A stretch of DNA of 64,000 bases. Source: Neurospora intermedia (lineage: Eukaryota; Ascomycota; Sordariomycetes; Sordariales; Sordariaceae). Made by a program: the position numbers and the translations under genes. Below are positions 20,675 through 32,009 of this stretch, piece by piece (the stretch's first letter is position 1; the number at the start of each line of letters is the position of its first letter). The notes beneath the pieces were generated by a model. The model was not told the DNA's origin, did no database searches, and saw only the letters and a program-made list of their open reading frames with translations. Location of the stretch: assembly GCA_037102815.1 (NCBI GenBank), contig BTPP01000006.1:1550001-1614000 (forward strand), in the 5' to 3' direction.

Positions 20675-23035
20675 TACATGGGTTCTAGACCGACAGAACT
20701 CTGAAGTTCAAATTTTGCGGGCCACGAGAGAGGACAGCTCCATGGTGATATTAGTATTCATCGTGATTTGTTCCGGTGTTTGGGAATATCGCCAAGGTGT
20801 CAATACAAAAAAGTGCCCGAAGAGGTGAAACCTGCCACAAGTTCTCGGATCGCACAGCCAAGAACAACAAAGTTGAATGCTACAGAATCGACGACGACGA
20901 GGGCGGAAGTTGGCGGGATCGGCCTTGCATCTACCTCGACTTTTCCCGACTTGGTCTGGTTGAAGCAAATGAAGATCTAGACCCTGGCCTCCCTTGTTCC
21001 GGTTTCTTCCATTGTGTGACATCAGCAGCCCGCTGCGAGTTCTCCAGCCCAGCTCCGTTGGGCCGGCTTACTTTTGCTGCACCTTTTCGGCCCCGGTCGC
21101 TGACTCCCTTACACTTCTGCCGATCCCCCGACATCCGCCGACTCGGGATCCCGTCCAACTTGATCCTCTACACTAACTTACCTGTGTGACTGTGACTCCA
21201 CTTTCAACATCAACCTCACCCACGGTAACACCGTCAGAATTTCACTCGCGAATTCACTCGGTGGTTTCCAATGGCAACCATCAGTGTCGCGTGCCTTCCT
21301 TCCTTCCTTACACTCGCTTAAGTAACAGCCTGCATCTCGCCAAATCAGCCGATTATCCAGTAAGCACTGGCTGGACAATACCCAGCCGAAGAACCGTTGC
21401 GGGAGAGGCGTCTACAAGCCTTTCAGCCTGCGGGAGAGTTACATTGGTTGTTTATAATCTCCCATCTCTTCCATCAAACAGAATGAAACGCTTTACGTCC
21501 GTTGTGATGAGCCTGATTTCGACGGAACAAAATGATCACTGTTGAGTTTGTCTCGGGGAATCGGTATCCAAAACATCCAGCCGACCGTTTTTGCGGTCTC
21601 CCACAAGAGGGAGCTGCAGGCGAAGATACCAACTCCGGCAAGAGATTCTCGTGCTGCTCTCCCGTCTCCCACCCATCCAATCCATATTCGTTGAAGCTCG
21701 TGCGTCTGTGAACTTCAAAACCGACCGTGGATGTCGGGAACTCGCTCGGCGGCTATACCCGCATGATCTGAGCTCAGGCACTGACTGAAGCCTTGGACTT
21801 CTCTGGGCGTCGGGGTACAGAAAAGACGGTTGGTTCCTCGGCCCCAAGAGGCGAACTTACCCCGGATTGGATCTTACCCTGATCCTAGTCCCTTCCCTCA
21901 TTGATGACTTGGCTCGTGCCAGGGGGGTGAGAAAACGTGGGTTTGTTGCAAAAGAAGATGAACCGGGACCTGCCCAGCTCCATACTTCTCTCCCCAGGTT
22001 TTCCAACCTACGAAAGCGGATTGGACGGTCTGAAGAACGGACGCCGCCCTGCCGCCCCAGCCTCTTATCCCCTTAGGTTTCCATATTGACCCTCTTGTGG
22101 CTAGTCTGCTTTTACCTTTCTTTCCGTATAAGTGCTCTCCAAACAGCAACCGGCAAGTACCTACCTACGTAACAGATGCTTCCCGGACCGGCTCACGGGT
22201 CCCGGCCATGTACCCTAGTCGTAGACTACATCGCCACCGTTTATGCAATATGTGTGAGTCCAGTTGTTGATGTTCGTCCGCCAGTCAGCTGGCTGCCGAG
22301 CCGCCGCTATCCGGGAGAACGTCGATCTTGATGGTGCACACCAGACACTACTTATTATATCTAAGACACTCATCCCTCACTCACCTACACTAACGGATAA
22401 GACGGCCAGATGTTAGCCGTGATCCGTGAACCGATGAAACATTCGCACCAAGAAAATGTTATTCCCGTTTTAACACTTTCAAGTTCTCGGTGGTTACCTC
22501 CCACCGATTGTCGATGATCACCACGGAGCTTCATTCGCATAAAGTCCGAGATCAACGGGATGATTCTCGTCTTTTTTCAACTCCGGTGTCCGGTAGGTAG
22601 TTATGTCCCCACGAGCGATAAGACTCTTCAATACCGTATTATCCGACTACCTATCAACCTCTTCCTTCTAGTCCTATGTCGCTCAAACCAACTACGTACC
22701 ATGAGTAGAGGTATACACTACCTACCTACCTATACGGGTACATCAAAATGTACGGTGACATGGTTTATGGAAGCCGTCTACCGCTGGCACTTCCGTAGAC
22801 ACAGAACCACATTATGTCAACACCTTTTCACACTCTACCCAGATTACTTCGTCCATAGGTGGAGGTAACATACCTATCTCATCCCGTTGGAATCACTTCA
22901 CACCGAGCCAGGCAGAGTTAGAATAGTGTAGTGTACCACACTAGTGTAGTCCTGGAATGAATTTAGATCAAGAATTGCAGGAGAGTACATGGAAGGTTCA
23001 GTGGTAATCGTTTCGGGTGAGATCTTGATGGTATC

Positions 23036-23061
23036 TTTTTTTTTTTTTTTTTTTTTTTTTT
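23036..23061 (+). repeat. Poly-T run (26 T)
   Basis: An uninterrupted homopolymer in the gene-poor region. No adjacent element boundary could be defined. Confidence 0.9.
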
Positions 23062-23756
23062 CCTTCCTGTCTTTGGGCTGTGTTAGCCCTCTTGTTGACT
23101 GACTGCGTTAATTCTAGCTGACTGTATATCGTTTTAGCTTCGTGACCAGAATAGATAGAGGTACTTAGGTAATTTTCTTAGCATTAAACTACCTATATTA
23201 CACCTCCTTTCGTCGGGTATTCAACATGGAATGGTGAATGTTGCTTCGCTACACTACCTCTAGGTAATAGTACCTAACATCATTCTACATGAATATGGAA
23301 GAGATTACCCCGTGAGAACATAAGAGATACATGTAGCAAACTTGACAATTTTGGAATGTAGTTACTTTCTGGGGAATACTTGTGTATGTCTTTTACAATC
23401 CATGTCAGGTTGGCCAAGGCGGGTAGATGTTTGTACGCACTAGACTACCTATTACCCAAAACGAGGGTAACATGTCATCCTATGATAATGATAGTCTGAA
23501 CACTTGCTATATCGATGAAGTCGCCAATCACTGTATAAGTCCCGAACGTTTAGCCCTAAAATCATTTTGTACATGATCGAACACCTCGAGTTTTCCCACA
23601 CTCCCATCTCGACAATTTAGACTGCTGCTCTTTGCGTCAACGACCCTGCCGCTTCGGTAACTGTAGTTCTTACAGACGAACACCACTCTCAGATGATCGA
23701 CATGGAAGCCCTGTATCTTCCCCAATGCTACCGAGGAGTTATGGGTAGGTAGGTAA

Positions 23757-23800
23757 AACCCTTGGGTTAGGTCGCTGACAATCTCTGGCCCTCGAGTGGC
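23757..23800. repeat. Dispersed 44-bp repeat, copy A
   Basis: Matches 57560-57603 at 38 of 44 positions in the same orientation. Shared core: GTCGCTGAC, ATCTCTGG and CTCGAGTGGC. Both copies lie near TAGG/ACCT runs in gene-poor sequence. Confidence 0.7.
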
Positions 23801-24168
23801 CTTACAGTTACAGAACAACAAAGCTTTGCTTGTTTGGATCCATGCCAGGTATCTAAATGATCAAGAGTTTCACTTTTTCTCGCGACGACAACAATAACAA
23901 TACCAATGTCAGAGAAACATTCCAAAACTCCCAGCCCCCTTCGAGGTGGGATACAAACCCCTCAGACGGAGTCACCGGTTTAGTGACGTTACGCGGCTCA
24001 GTGTATGGATGAATCCCATCCGGCCTTCCCCCAAACGAAAACACCTCAACTGCATAGTCCAATTCCCTTCATATGCGAGCCCCTGCTAGCCATGCAATTT
24101 GACCTGTTGACTTTGGTCGCATAGCACCAAAACGACATTGTGAGTCGCCACGCACCGAACGGCAGGTC

Positions 24169-25197
24169 TTAGCTCTTTCGCGTAGCAATGATCCAGTTGA
24201 CCCTGCCGATCGGCCACATAAATGTCTTCTTTCCGCTCTTCAGCTCCCACTTCTCGATCTCGGCCGGCCCGCCCTCGGCCCCGCACGTGCGCAGCAGATG
24301 GGCCACCTCCTCGGGGGTGCGCGTGCGCAGGGCGCTGACGATGCCGTCGGCCACCAAAACAAAGGGGAGGATGGGGATCAGGTACGTAAATACCAGCGTC
24401 CAGGGTTCGTGCCAGACGCAGAGGGCGTAATAAGGCGCCAGCAGCATGATGCCGATGCCGAAGAGAATGGGCGGGAGCATACCGAGCAGGGTGCGGTCCT
24501 GCAGCTCAAAGATGCCGAAGCCGTCGCTGGTCTCGACCGTGTTCTTGAGGATGGCGCGCGCCAGCGGGTCATCGAAGTGGTGAAAGGCCAGGTTGAAGAG
24601 CCGGAATACCTTCTTGCCTTTGTCCTTGTACTGGCCGACGAGGTCGGCGGGCGCGTTGGCGGCGTCGACGGGGTCCGCGATGTAGCTGAGGTGTGAGCTT
24701 TCGGCCGCAGCTTTCTTCCAGTCGGGCACATGTGGGTGGAGGTCCGTTAGGACGAATTGGACTCCCTCTTTTTCGTTCTGTTGAGAGGAGGGCGGGAGAG
24801 TAGCGTTTAGATGGCGCTCGATTGAGGGCGTGGGACCGCCGCCGCCAGCGCAGAAGTCGATGAAGACATGGTCGAATACGGCTTGGCCGAGCGTGTCGGA
24901 GAGAAGATTGGCAACAGTTTGGGCGGGGGATTGAGCTTGAAGGAATGGAATCTGTTGCGCGATAGGAGGTAGATGTGTTAGTTACAATACTAGAACGAGA
25001 AGAGAAAGGGGGTTGTGTTTACGTGGGTTGTCCAAGCTATTGTCAGAGCTGCTTGGACTTTTGACCGAAGCCACGGTGGGAACCTTGATGGCGGCCCAAA
25101 TGTCAGTTGTTGTGGCGCTCTTTAACGTAGTTGCCGGAACTTACCACGGCTGGTCATCGATCTCAAACAGATGCATGCGAGGGAGTAGAGGCGCCAT
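24169..25197 (-). CDS. SAM-methyltransferase-like protein with membrane hairpin
   Basis: Exons 25197-25145, 25083-25023 and 24951-24169 give 298 aa. Introns 25084-25144 (GTAAGT..AAG) and 24952-25022 (GTAAAC..CAG, ACTAAC branch site) keep frame. The start ATG at 25197 gives MAPLLPRMHLFEIDDQPW, continuous with FPPWLR and IPFLQAQSPAQ in later exons. Residues 69-78 (IDFCAGGGGP) form a glycine-rich SAM-binding motif I, and VLTDLHPH at 105-112 fits motif II, so a Rossmann methyltransferase fold is likely. Two hydrophobic spans (about 193-216 and 222-243) with a short loop form a membrane hairpin inside the C-terminal half, followed by PIGRVNWIIATRKS. This arrangement occurs in uncharacterised fungal proteins. 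Substrate unknown. Head-to-head with the P450 gene, 1.4 kb apart. Confidence 0.8.
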
Positions 25198-26571
25198 CGT
25201 GTCTTGTGTGGTCTCCAAAGGCTGAGGTCAAAGTTTATTGTCTAGAATAATATTGCTGTTCAAAACATCAAGAGGGAGAAGGGCGACACATTGGTTGTCG
25301 GGGGCGATAATCGATACAGTTAGAGCATCAGCCCAAGCACGTCCACGCAGATGACCCGACGACACGACATGTAATGGAAGTTGAGACGATGCGGAGAACA
25401 GTCTCCACATCAACGGAAGCTCTGCAAGAGCAACTGCAACTCAAGTGGGAGCTTCCGTCTCTAGTGCATTGTATGCTGTATGTAGAGGTATGGACTCACA
25501 AAAATCCCGAGTACAATTCAGTTCAAAACAACGACTGTATTTCCTCCCATTTTGGCTGGTTATTTCGGATAAACCTGGCCGCTTTGTCGCAAACGTCCCA
25601 GTCCAGCGCATGTGAAAGGGCGATCGAGTTGATGATGTCAATGATCTCCAGGAAACCTTATTCCAAGCTCAAATGGCGTGCATAGGATACCCTCGTCTCT
25701 CGATCCGCGTGCGCAGGTACCAGGCTGACTTGGTAGAGGCACAGTGTATTTGTGCTTATCTCAGTTAGCGCCTTGCGATGTCCAGCTTGATACAACCAAA
25801 CTGTTGGGAATCCTGCGCAGTGAGGACGTCGTGATCATAGATATGGTAGTGTTTTGAGAATGTGACAATCTCCTTCATCGTGTGGAATACGTAACGGGCC
25901 CTAATACACGGATGATTTCAAACAGGAGTTGTTTGAGGAAGGGATAGCTCACAGCCATGGTGGGATTGGAGACAGAGAAAATATTAACAGATACCCACCA
26001 AAAGTCGGACATAATCCAGATACTTGATTAACACTCGCTATCAACGTCCTCCAAACACTGTTTCCTTAGCCGGTGAGAGCCGTTCCTTGCACGATCTGGT
26101 GCAACTGCGGGGCAAGCCGCTATCGAGCCTCAGCTGGGATGAATGCATTGAATCATTCATTGTTTTCGGTTCGGGACGCTGCAATCGCCTGCAAGGGTTC
26201 ACAGTTCGGACTTTTCTTGATCTTACGACTTTGCGGCCTGATGGTCTTCCTACCTACTTACCCATCAAGGCAACCCCCGACCTTTTTCTTCGCTGCTTCC
26301 CAAGTTCTCTTCGCATATTGTCGTTACTTTCACAAGGAAATTTTCGTTGATTTTGTGGCCATGTACTCGCAACACATCTCTTGAGCGACCATTATTTCGA
26401 GTCTAGAACTTGTCACTCGAGCGTGAACATTTGCGACCGTTGCAAAAGGCGACTCTCGTTGTCACGTTTCTTGACGAGTCGCGGTCCGATTATCCACCTC
26501 CTGCTGGTCCATCCTTCAAGAAGAGTCCATAAACCCTGCCTTCAACATCACCACCATACCTGCCTCCTACC
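25198..26571. promoter_or_regulatory. Intergenic between divergent methyltransferase-like and P450 genes
   Basis: About 1.4 kb holding both promoters. A CCACCATACC-type pyrimidine/adenine leader precedes the P450 ATG. No specific binding site could be assigned and no extra gene is visible. Confidence 0.5.
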
Positions 26572-28264
26572 ATGGGTATCATTCACGAGAAGGCGCATTA
26601 CGTCGTTGCTGTCGCCTTCGTTGCCTTCCTTATACGCGCTTTTGTTCTTAGCCAGTGGAACACCATCAAGAGAAATGGCGAGCGTCTAAAGTAAGTGGCT
26701 GCCTCCAGTCACTTCCCCTGCTCATCTCACAACAAAGTCTAACAGTATTGGCGCATAGGAAACCACCCAATACCCTCCCTTTAGTGGGGAATGGTCTCCA
26801 GTTTCTCCAATCTAGATGGAAACTGTTCAGCTGGTTTGACGCCTGTCAGCGCAAGTTTGGTTACGAGACGGTTGCTATCTCGGTCCCAACCCTGCCTCCT
26901 GGAGTGCTCATTCATGACCCTCGTAACTTGGACTACGTGTTCAAGAATGAGGGCATCTTCACCAAGGGTAATTTCGTCAAGGGTCGAACGTGGGATCTCT
27001 TCGGCAACGGCATCATCAACGCCGAGGGCGACTTTTGGAAAACCCAGAGGAAAGCAGGCCTAAGCTTTCTCAACACCGCCAACTTGCGAGTTCTCACGGA
27101 TGTCGCCCTACCCCAGTATCTCTCCGAAAGCATTTCCCAGCTCAGGTCAAGCACCAATGGTACCGTGGTCGACCTACAGCATGTCTTTCATGAGATCACC
27201 ACTAAACTGGTGGGCAAGATGGCCTACAATGCAAGTGTTCTTGGTACCTACCTTGCTGAAAAGGATTGTTTGGACTAACATACACTCAGATGGCAATGCA
27301 TGCGGACGACGAGTTTACCGTATCCTTTGACTATGCCTCGGGCGGCACTGCTGAACGTTTCCAGAATCCCCTGTGGTTCGTAACCGAAATCTTCCTGGGG
27401 GCAGAACTTCGAAAGTCGATCGCCGTTGTCAAGGACTTTGGAAGGCGCATTGTTACCAAGGCCGTACAAGACCGCCGAGAAAAGGGTTTCGGAGAGGAAG
27501 AGGGAAAGCTTGATCAAATCTCAGGCAGTCTGATCCAGTCCCTCCTCGATGCCATCCAGGACGAGCAAATGGTAGCCGATGCTGCCCTGACCTATCTTTC
27601 TGCAGGCAGAGACACAACCGGCCAAGCCCTGACATGGACCTTCTACCTTTTGATAAGACATCCCAGAGTCGTTGCCAAAATCCGCGAGGAAGCCACGCAG
27701 CTGCTGAAAGAAAAGAATGTTACGCTCACCCCGAACCAGTTCGACTCCTCGCTTTTCAACCCTGTCACCATGCCCTACAGTATGGCTGTGTTTTACGAGG
27801 TCCTCCGTCTCTATCCGCCCATCCCCTTCGAGATCAGACAATGCAATGAAGACGTTACGCTCCCCGACGGCACCTTTCTGCCCAAGAGCTCCATCTTGGT
27901 ATGGTGTTTGTGGGCCATGCAGCGATCGAAACTTACTTGGGGTGACGATGCCGACGAATTCAAACCGGAGCGATTCCTGGACGGAAACAAGCTGATAGCA
28001 AGGAGCCCATCCGAGTTTCCAGTCTTTTATGGCGGACCGAGGACCTGTCTGGGAAGGAAGATGGCGGAAGCCATTGCTGCACAGGTTATCCCAACCATGG
28101 CCTGCCTGTTTGACTTTGTCCTCACCAGCGATGAGGAGAGGACAAGCAAGACCAGTCTAACACTTCCTATGGAGGGCGGCTTACCCGTGACAGTAAAGAC
28201 TCGGACCGGGGAAGAGCGAGAGAACCTGGTGCGCATACCTGAAATCAGATTTAGCGAACATTAA
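26572..28264 (+). CDS. Cytochrome P450 monooxygenase (CYP52-clan-like)
   Basis: Exons 26572-26690, 26759-27230 and 27290-28264, 521 aa. Microsomal haem-thiolate oxygenase, needing a CPR partner encoded elsewhere. The N-terminal anchor (about residues 9-29) is followed by the proline-rich hinge KKPPNTLPLVG. Later come WDLFGNGIINAEGDFWKTQRK (C-helix), AGRDTT (302-307, I-helix oxygen activation), ExxR in YEVLR (367-370) and the haem loop FYGGPRTCLG with Cys 450. The overall pattern resembles fatty-acid/alkane omega-hydroxylase P450s, but the substrate cannot be read from sequence. Intron 1 (26691-26758) is GTAAGT..TAG. Intron 2 (27231-27289) begins GCAAGT and ends CTCAG with an ACTAAC branch site, a GC-AG intron required to join MAYN to MAMHADDEF in frame. 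Confidence 0.92.
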
Positions 28265-29766
28265 AAGCGACTAGATGGCACTCGTATATAGACGGCTTCA
28301 GCATTGTTTTATACCATCTTGATACCCATGGGCAAGGGCTTCGTTCTCAGCCCGATATTTCTGCGATAAACGTTAGTCTTGTTACACGAAGATCCAGCTC
28401 AATGTTTTATATCTCGGTAGAAGTATACATCTTCTCTCCGCTCATGCTACACCATATCAAGGGCTTTGTTGACATGAATTCGGGACTGATGCTGGCACAA
28501 CAGGTTTACATTTCATCAGTTGTAACAGCTTGGCGGCATGCAGCTAATGACCAGAACCTTCCTCCTGGGGCTCCCACGATGGGATGGGTTCGTGGATGGC
28601 ATTGCCCCACGGTCTAGCACAAATTGATTCACAATAGATATTGCTTCCCTATCCCAGAACAACCTAGCAGCCCCATCCTATCAACAAATTTACCATACAC
28701 CCGGTGCGAACCATGACTGGTGCCAAGTGCCGCGACCGCAGAGGCGTTAACCAAGCTCGTGTACGGTCTTTTCTCGTGGCGCGTTTCGTCGTAACACAGA
28801 CCCAACAATCGCCCGCCGGCACGGTAAGCTTACTCCGATTTGGTTGTCAATAACCTTAAATCCTTATCAGTTGATATTGTGAAAACCGAAATGGGGATGG
28901 TTTGCAGGTTCTTTCAAAAAGCTGTACAACTCCGGAACCGGACAGCCGAGAGAAGAAGCAGCCATCGACGGTAGATGTTCCGACTGATAGGTACACACAA
29001 CTACTACGGGTTAAAAGACACGTTGACAGTAATCGAGATTTTTGCTGTAGAGCACGATTGAACAAAATCAGAATTTGACTATATCAGATTAGGTATCTTA
29101 CCATGCATATTGCTCATCTTTAAGCAAGTTCCATCTTGCAAAGGCTCTTCTCCCAAAATGTATCAAGGATAAAATTACCTCTCCGATCCTCCCATCAAAT
29201 CTCAAACTGAATACCACCAGTCGTGATGCCAGCCTTCGCAAAGACAACAGGCAGAACCTCTTCCAGCCCAGGTCTAGATCACATGCGTTAAGTCGAAATA
29301 CGCACTCAGCTCTGTCCTGCTGATCCCCACGGAGGTTGCCCCTTCCACGTTTATTATTTCTGTGCCTTCAAGGTTCAAGGACGGAAGGAGCACTCATTTG
29401 GGAAAGGTCACGAGTACTTCACCAGACGAACTAGACGGGAGGAACCTTTACTCCCTCTGACTCCCGGTCCCACTCTCTCCCTTCAATTGTCCCGCTCCGG
29501 GGAAGTCTTCACTGGGACCACTTGCCCTAACCCCTCCGCAGAGGGCCTCTTTGGATCCGTTTCTTTATCGTCAAGAGGGCCGCGGAGGTTTCACTGTTGT
29601 TCAACTTGGGCCAGCCCTCTTCTTCTTCACTCTTTACCAGGACCAGTTCTTCTCACCTTCACATCCTTTGCTTTACTCTCACGACATCGCGACAACTCTC
29701 CCGGTCGTTGTTCAACCACCAAACACTCAAGTCTAGCAGCACCGGGACCGGGCCAACACCGCGAAA
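28265..29766. other. Intergenic, P450 to DUF1295 gene
   Basis: About 1.5 kb between two plus-strand genes. It contains the P450 3' UTR and the DUF1295 promoter and leader, with a pyrimidine-rich stretch around 29560-29700. No further gene is supported. Confidence 0.5.
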
Positions 29767-31034
29767 ATGACCATCATCCAGTCCCTCCTCAACTTGACCA
29801 ATTTCGCCAGTCCACTCAAGCGGACTGTCGTCCCCTGCATCATGGTCGCTTACGCGATTCAGATTGTCGTGGCTATTCCCTCAATCATCTACAAGTCCGA
29901 TCGCTTCTTTGACGCCTCGGGGTTGTCTACTTTCCTCATCGTCAACATCATGAGTCTCTACCTCCCTGCGATTAGGGCCAAGTATGCCGAGAATAACCTT
30001 GAACAAGTTGCGGATGCAGCCAATGAGGGCGTCCGAGCGGTTACCGAAACCCAGCCTGGATGGGGAAGCCTCTTGATGGCACCCTTTAAAAGATGCAACA
30101 TTGTTCAGGACGTCGCCGCTGGCACCCCTCTCGCCGTTGACTACAACTGGAGACAGCTTGCCTTGAGCGGTGCGGTCACTATTTGGGCTGTGAGGTGTAA
30201 GTGACCCCGAACTTCGGATAGGGGCAGGAAACCATGGCTACCTACGTTTTTACCCACCTTGAGAACTCCATTCCTTTTCCCGAACTTGTTAACGAGATCG
30301 GGCAGTCAGCTAATACTTCAACGACATCGTAGTGGGAGTCTACCTGTTTCGCCGCATTCTTCGCGAAGGCCACGACCGCCGCTTCGATGAGATCCGGATC
30401 AACCCGCGCCGCTACCTCAGGGCCTTCATCGGCCAGGCTACCTGGGTCATCTTTTGCATGCTGCCCGTGATTGCCGTCAACTCAATCCCTTCCGGCGTTC
30501 CTTCTCTCCAAGACATCAAGCCCACGGACTTCTCGGGTTTTAAACTGTGGGTTCTCGGCTTCGTGGTAGAAGTCATTGCTGATTACCAGAAGAGCAAATG
30601 GCAAAAGGGGAAGCGGGATAAGATACACGACGAGCAGTTCCTCACCAGCGGCTTATGGTCCCAGTGGTGCGTTTTCACTCTTTTACTCTCACAACCATTT
30701 TCTGGTACTAATGCAAGTTGACAATAGCCGATTCCCAAACTACTTGGGCGAGTCGATGCTCTGGACGGGCATCTGTACCGTTACCTTGGGCGTTCTTATC
30801 TCTGACGACGTTCGGGAGGCTCTGACCGCTGCCGATTCCTTCCCCATGAGTATCCTTTCGGTCATCTTTTTCTGCACAGTCGGCCCTGCATTCGTGACTC
30901 TTTTGATGGTGAAGGTCACGGGCGTGCCGTATGCCGAGAGGAAGTACGACAAGCTGTATGGCTGTGACAAGAAGTACCAGAAGTGGAAAAAGGAGACACC
31001 CAAGTTCATCCCTATCTCTTCCAAGTATCTTTAG
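29767..31034 (+). CDS. DUF1295 / steroid 5-alpha-reductase-like membrane protein
   Basis: Exons 29767-30196, 30333-30666 and 30728-31034, 356 aa. Introns 30197-30332 (GTAAGT..GTAG) and 30667-30727 (GTGCGT..ATAG) keep frame, the second giving SGLWSQCRFPNYLGES. Several hydrophobic helices (about residues 19-40, 52-66, 135-150, 172-192, 200-220, 255-275, 285-310) point to an integral membrane protein. The C-terminal segment RFPNYLGES..WTGI, ending in the aromatic/basic YAERKYDKLYG block, is the DUF1295/steroid 5-alpha-reductase C-terminal signature that binds NADPH in this family. The family reduces double bonds in sterols, fatty acyl chains or related lipids; the substrate here is unknown. It lies next to the P450 on the same strand and converges with the PDR transporter. 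Confidence 0.85.
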
Positions 31035-31423
31035 AACGTGATACGACGGGCAGCTCGTATGCATAGTTCGAGTGGGATTATAGAGATATCGATGAGTTGG
31101 ACGCGGGGTATAATCAAACCGAAGTATATTATGCCCAACCTGAGAGCGGTGGAATATGGATCGTTACGGATGCTGTAATAGAACAGACTCTATATTCAGG
31201 TAGAATCAGGTGTACGCTTCGACTGAGGAAAGGTCCATGTAGATTTTGGGGAGGTGCAGCGAGGGCGTGATAGGGAAGGTTATGAATACTTTAGTGGTTC
31301 CCTTCCCCGAGACTTGCAACCTCCTTCGAAGAGGTACACAAAGAAAAGACGGCTCAACCGAGTTTTACAAAGTTCACACCCTGACAAGGATCATACAAGA
31401 GTACCTCTAGTTTTCGTGTCTTG

Positions 31424-31450
31424 TTCTTCTTCTTCTTCTTCTTCTTCTTC
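31424..31450 (+). repeat. (TTC)9 microsatellite
   Basis: An uninterrupted TTC/CTT tract between two convergent genes. Confidence 0.9.
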
Positions 31451-31644
31451 ATGATCATGCATACATGCCGTCGCATCTGTCATCATCTACTTCATCTGCC
31501 GCGTCAAGTAACATCATCCACCACTCCAATACTTTTACCCCCCTCAGCATCAAGTTCCACCACCTTTGTCCAAAAAATCCACACTCAGCTGTGTTTTCCA
31601 ACACCTTCGGAAGCCTCGCCGTCTTTTCCTCCGTAAACCCCAAT

Positions 31645-31648
<4 letters not shown>

Positions 31649-31704
<56 letters not shown>
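31649..31704 (+). repeat. (TG)28 microsatellite
   Basis: An uninterrupted 56-base TG tract lying between convergent 3' ends. Likely highly variable in length and potentially Z-DNA forming. Confidence 0.95.
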
Positions 31705-31707
<3 letters not shown>

Positions 31708-32009
31708 AACTATATGTTAACAGATCACATTACAAAATGCTGTTGATAAGGTAAATAAATAAAGTCGCGAGTGAATCGTCAAGTTTTTTTCTTTACCGGA
31801 ACCCTCGGTGAGAAGTTTAAAAAAGAAATAAAGGTGATAATGCAGGTCGGTAGGTAGTTCGTACGAGGAATGCTTTTCCGAGGGTAAAAAAAAGTCCCTT
31901 TCAAGGCCGAGTGGGTGAGATTACGATTGCGAATATCTGTTTGTGACGACTGTGTATGTCAAGGTCCGTAAACCCAAGTCGTCGGCTGGCAATATGAAAG
32001 AAAAGGGGC

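Larger units (their letters stand above)
31035..32009. other. Intergenic between convergent DUF1295 and ABC transporter genes
   Basis: The 3' ends of both genes plus two microsatellites, (TTC)n at 31424-31450 and (TG)28 at 31649-31704. No gene is seen. Confidence 0.6.
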
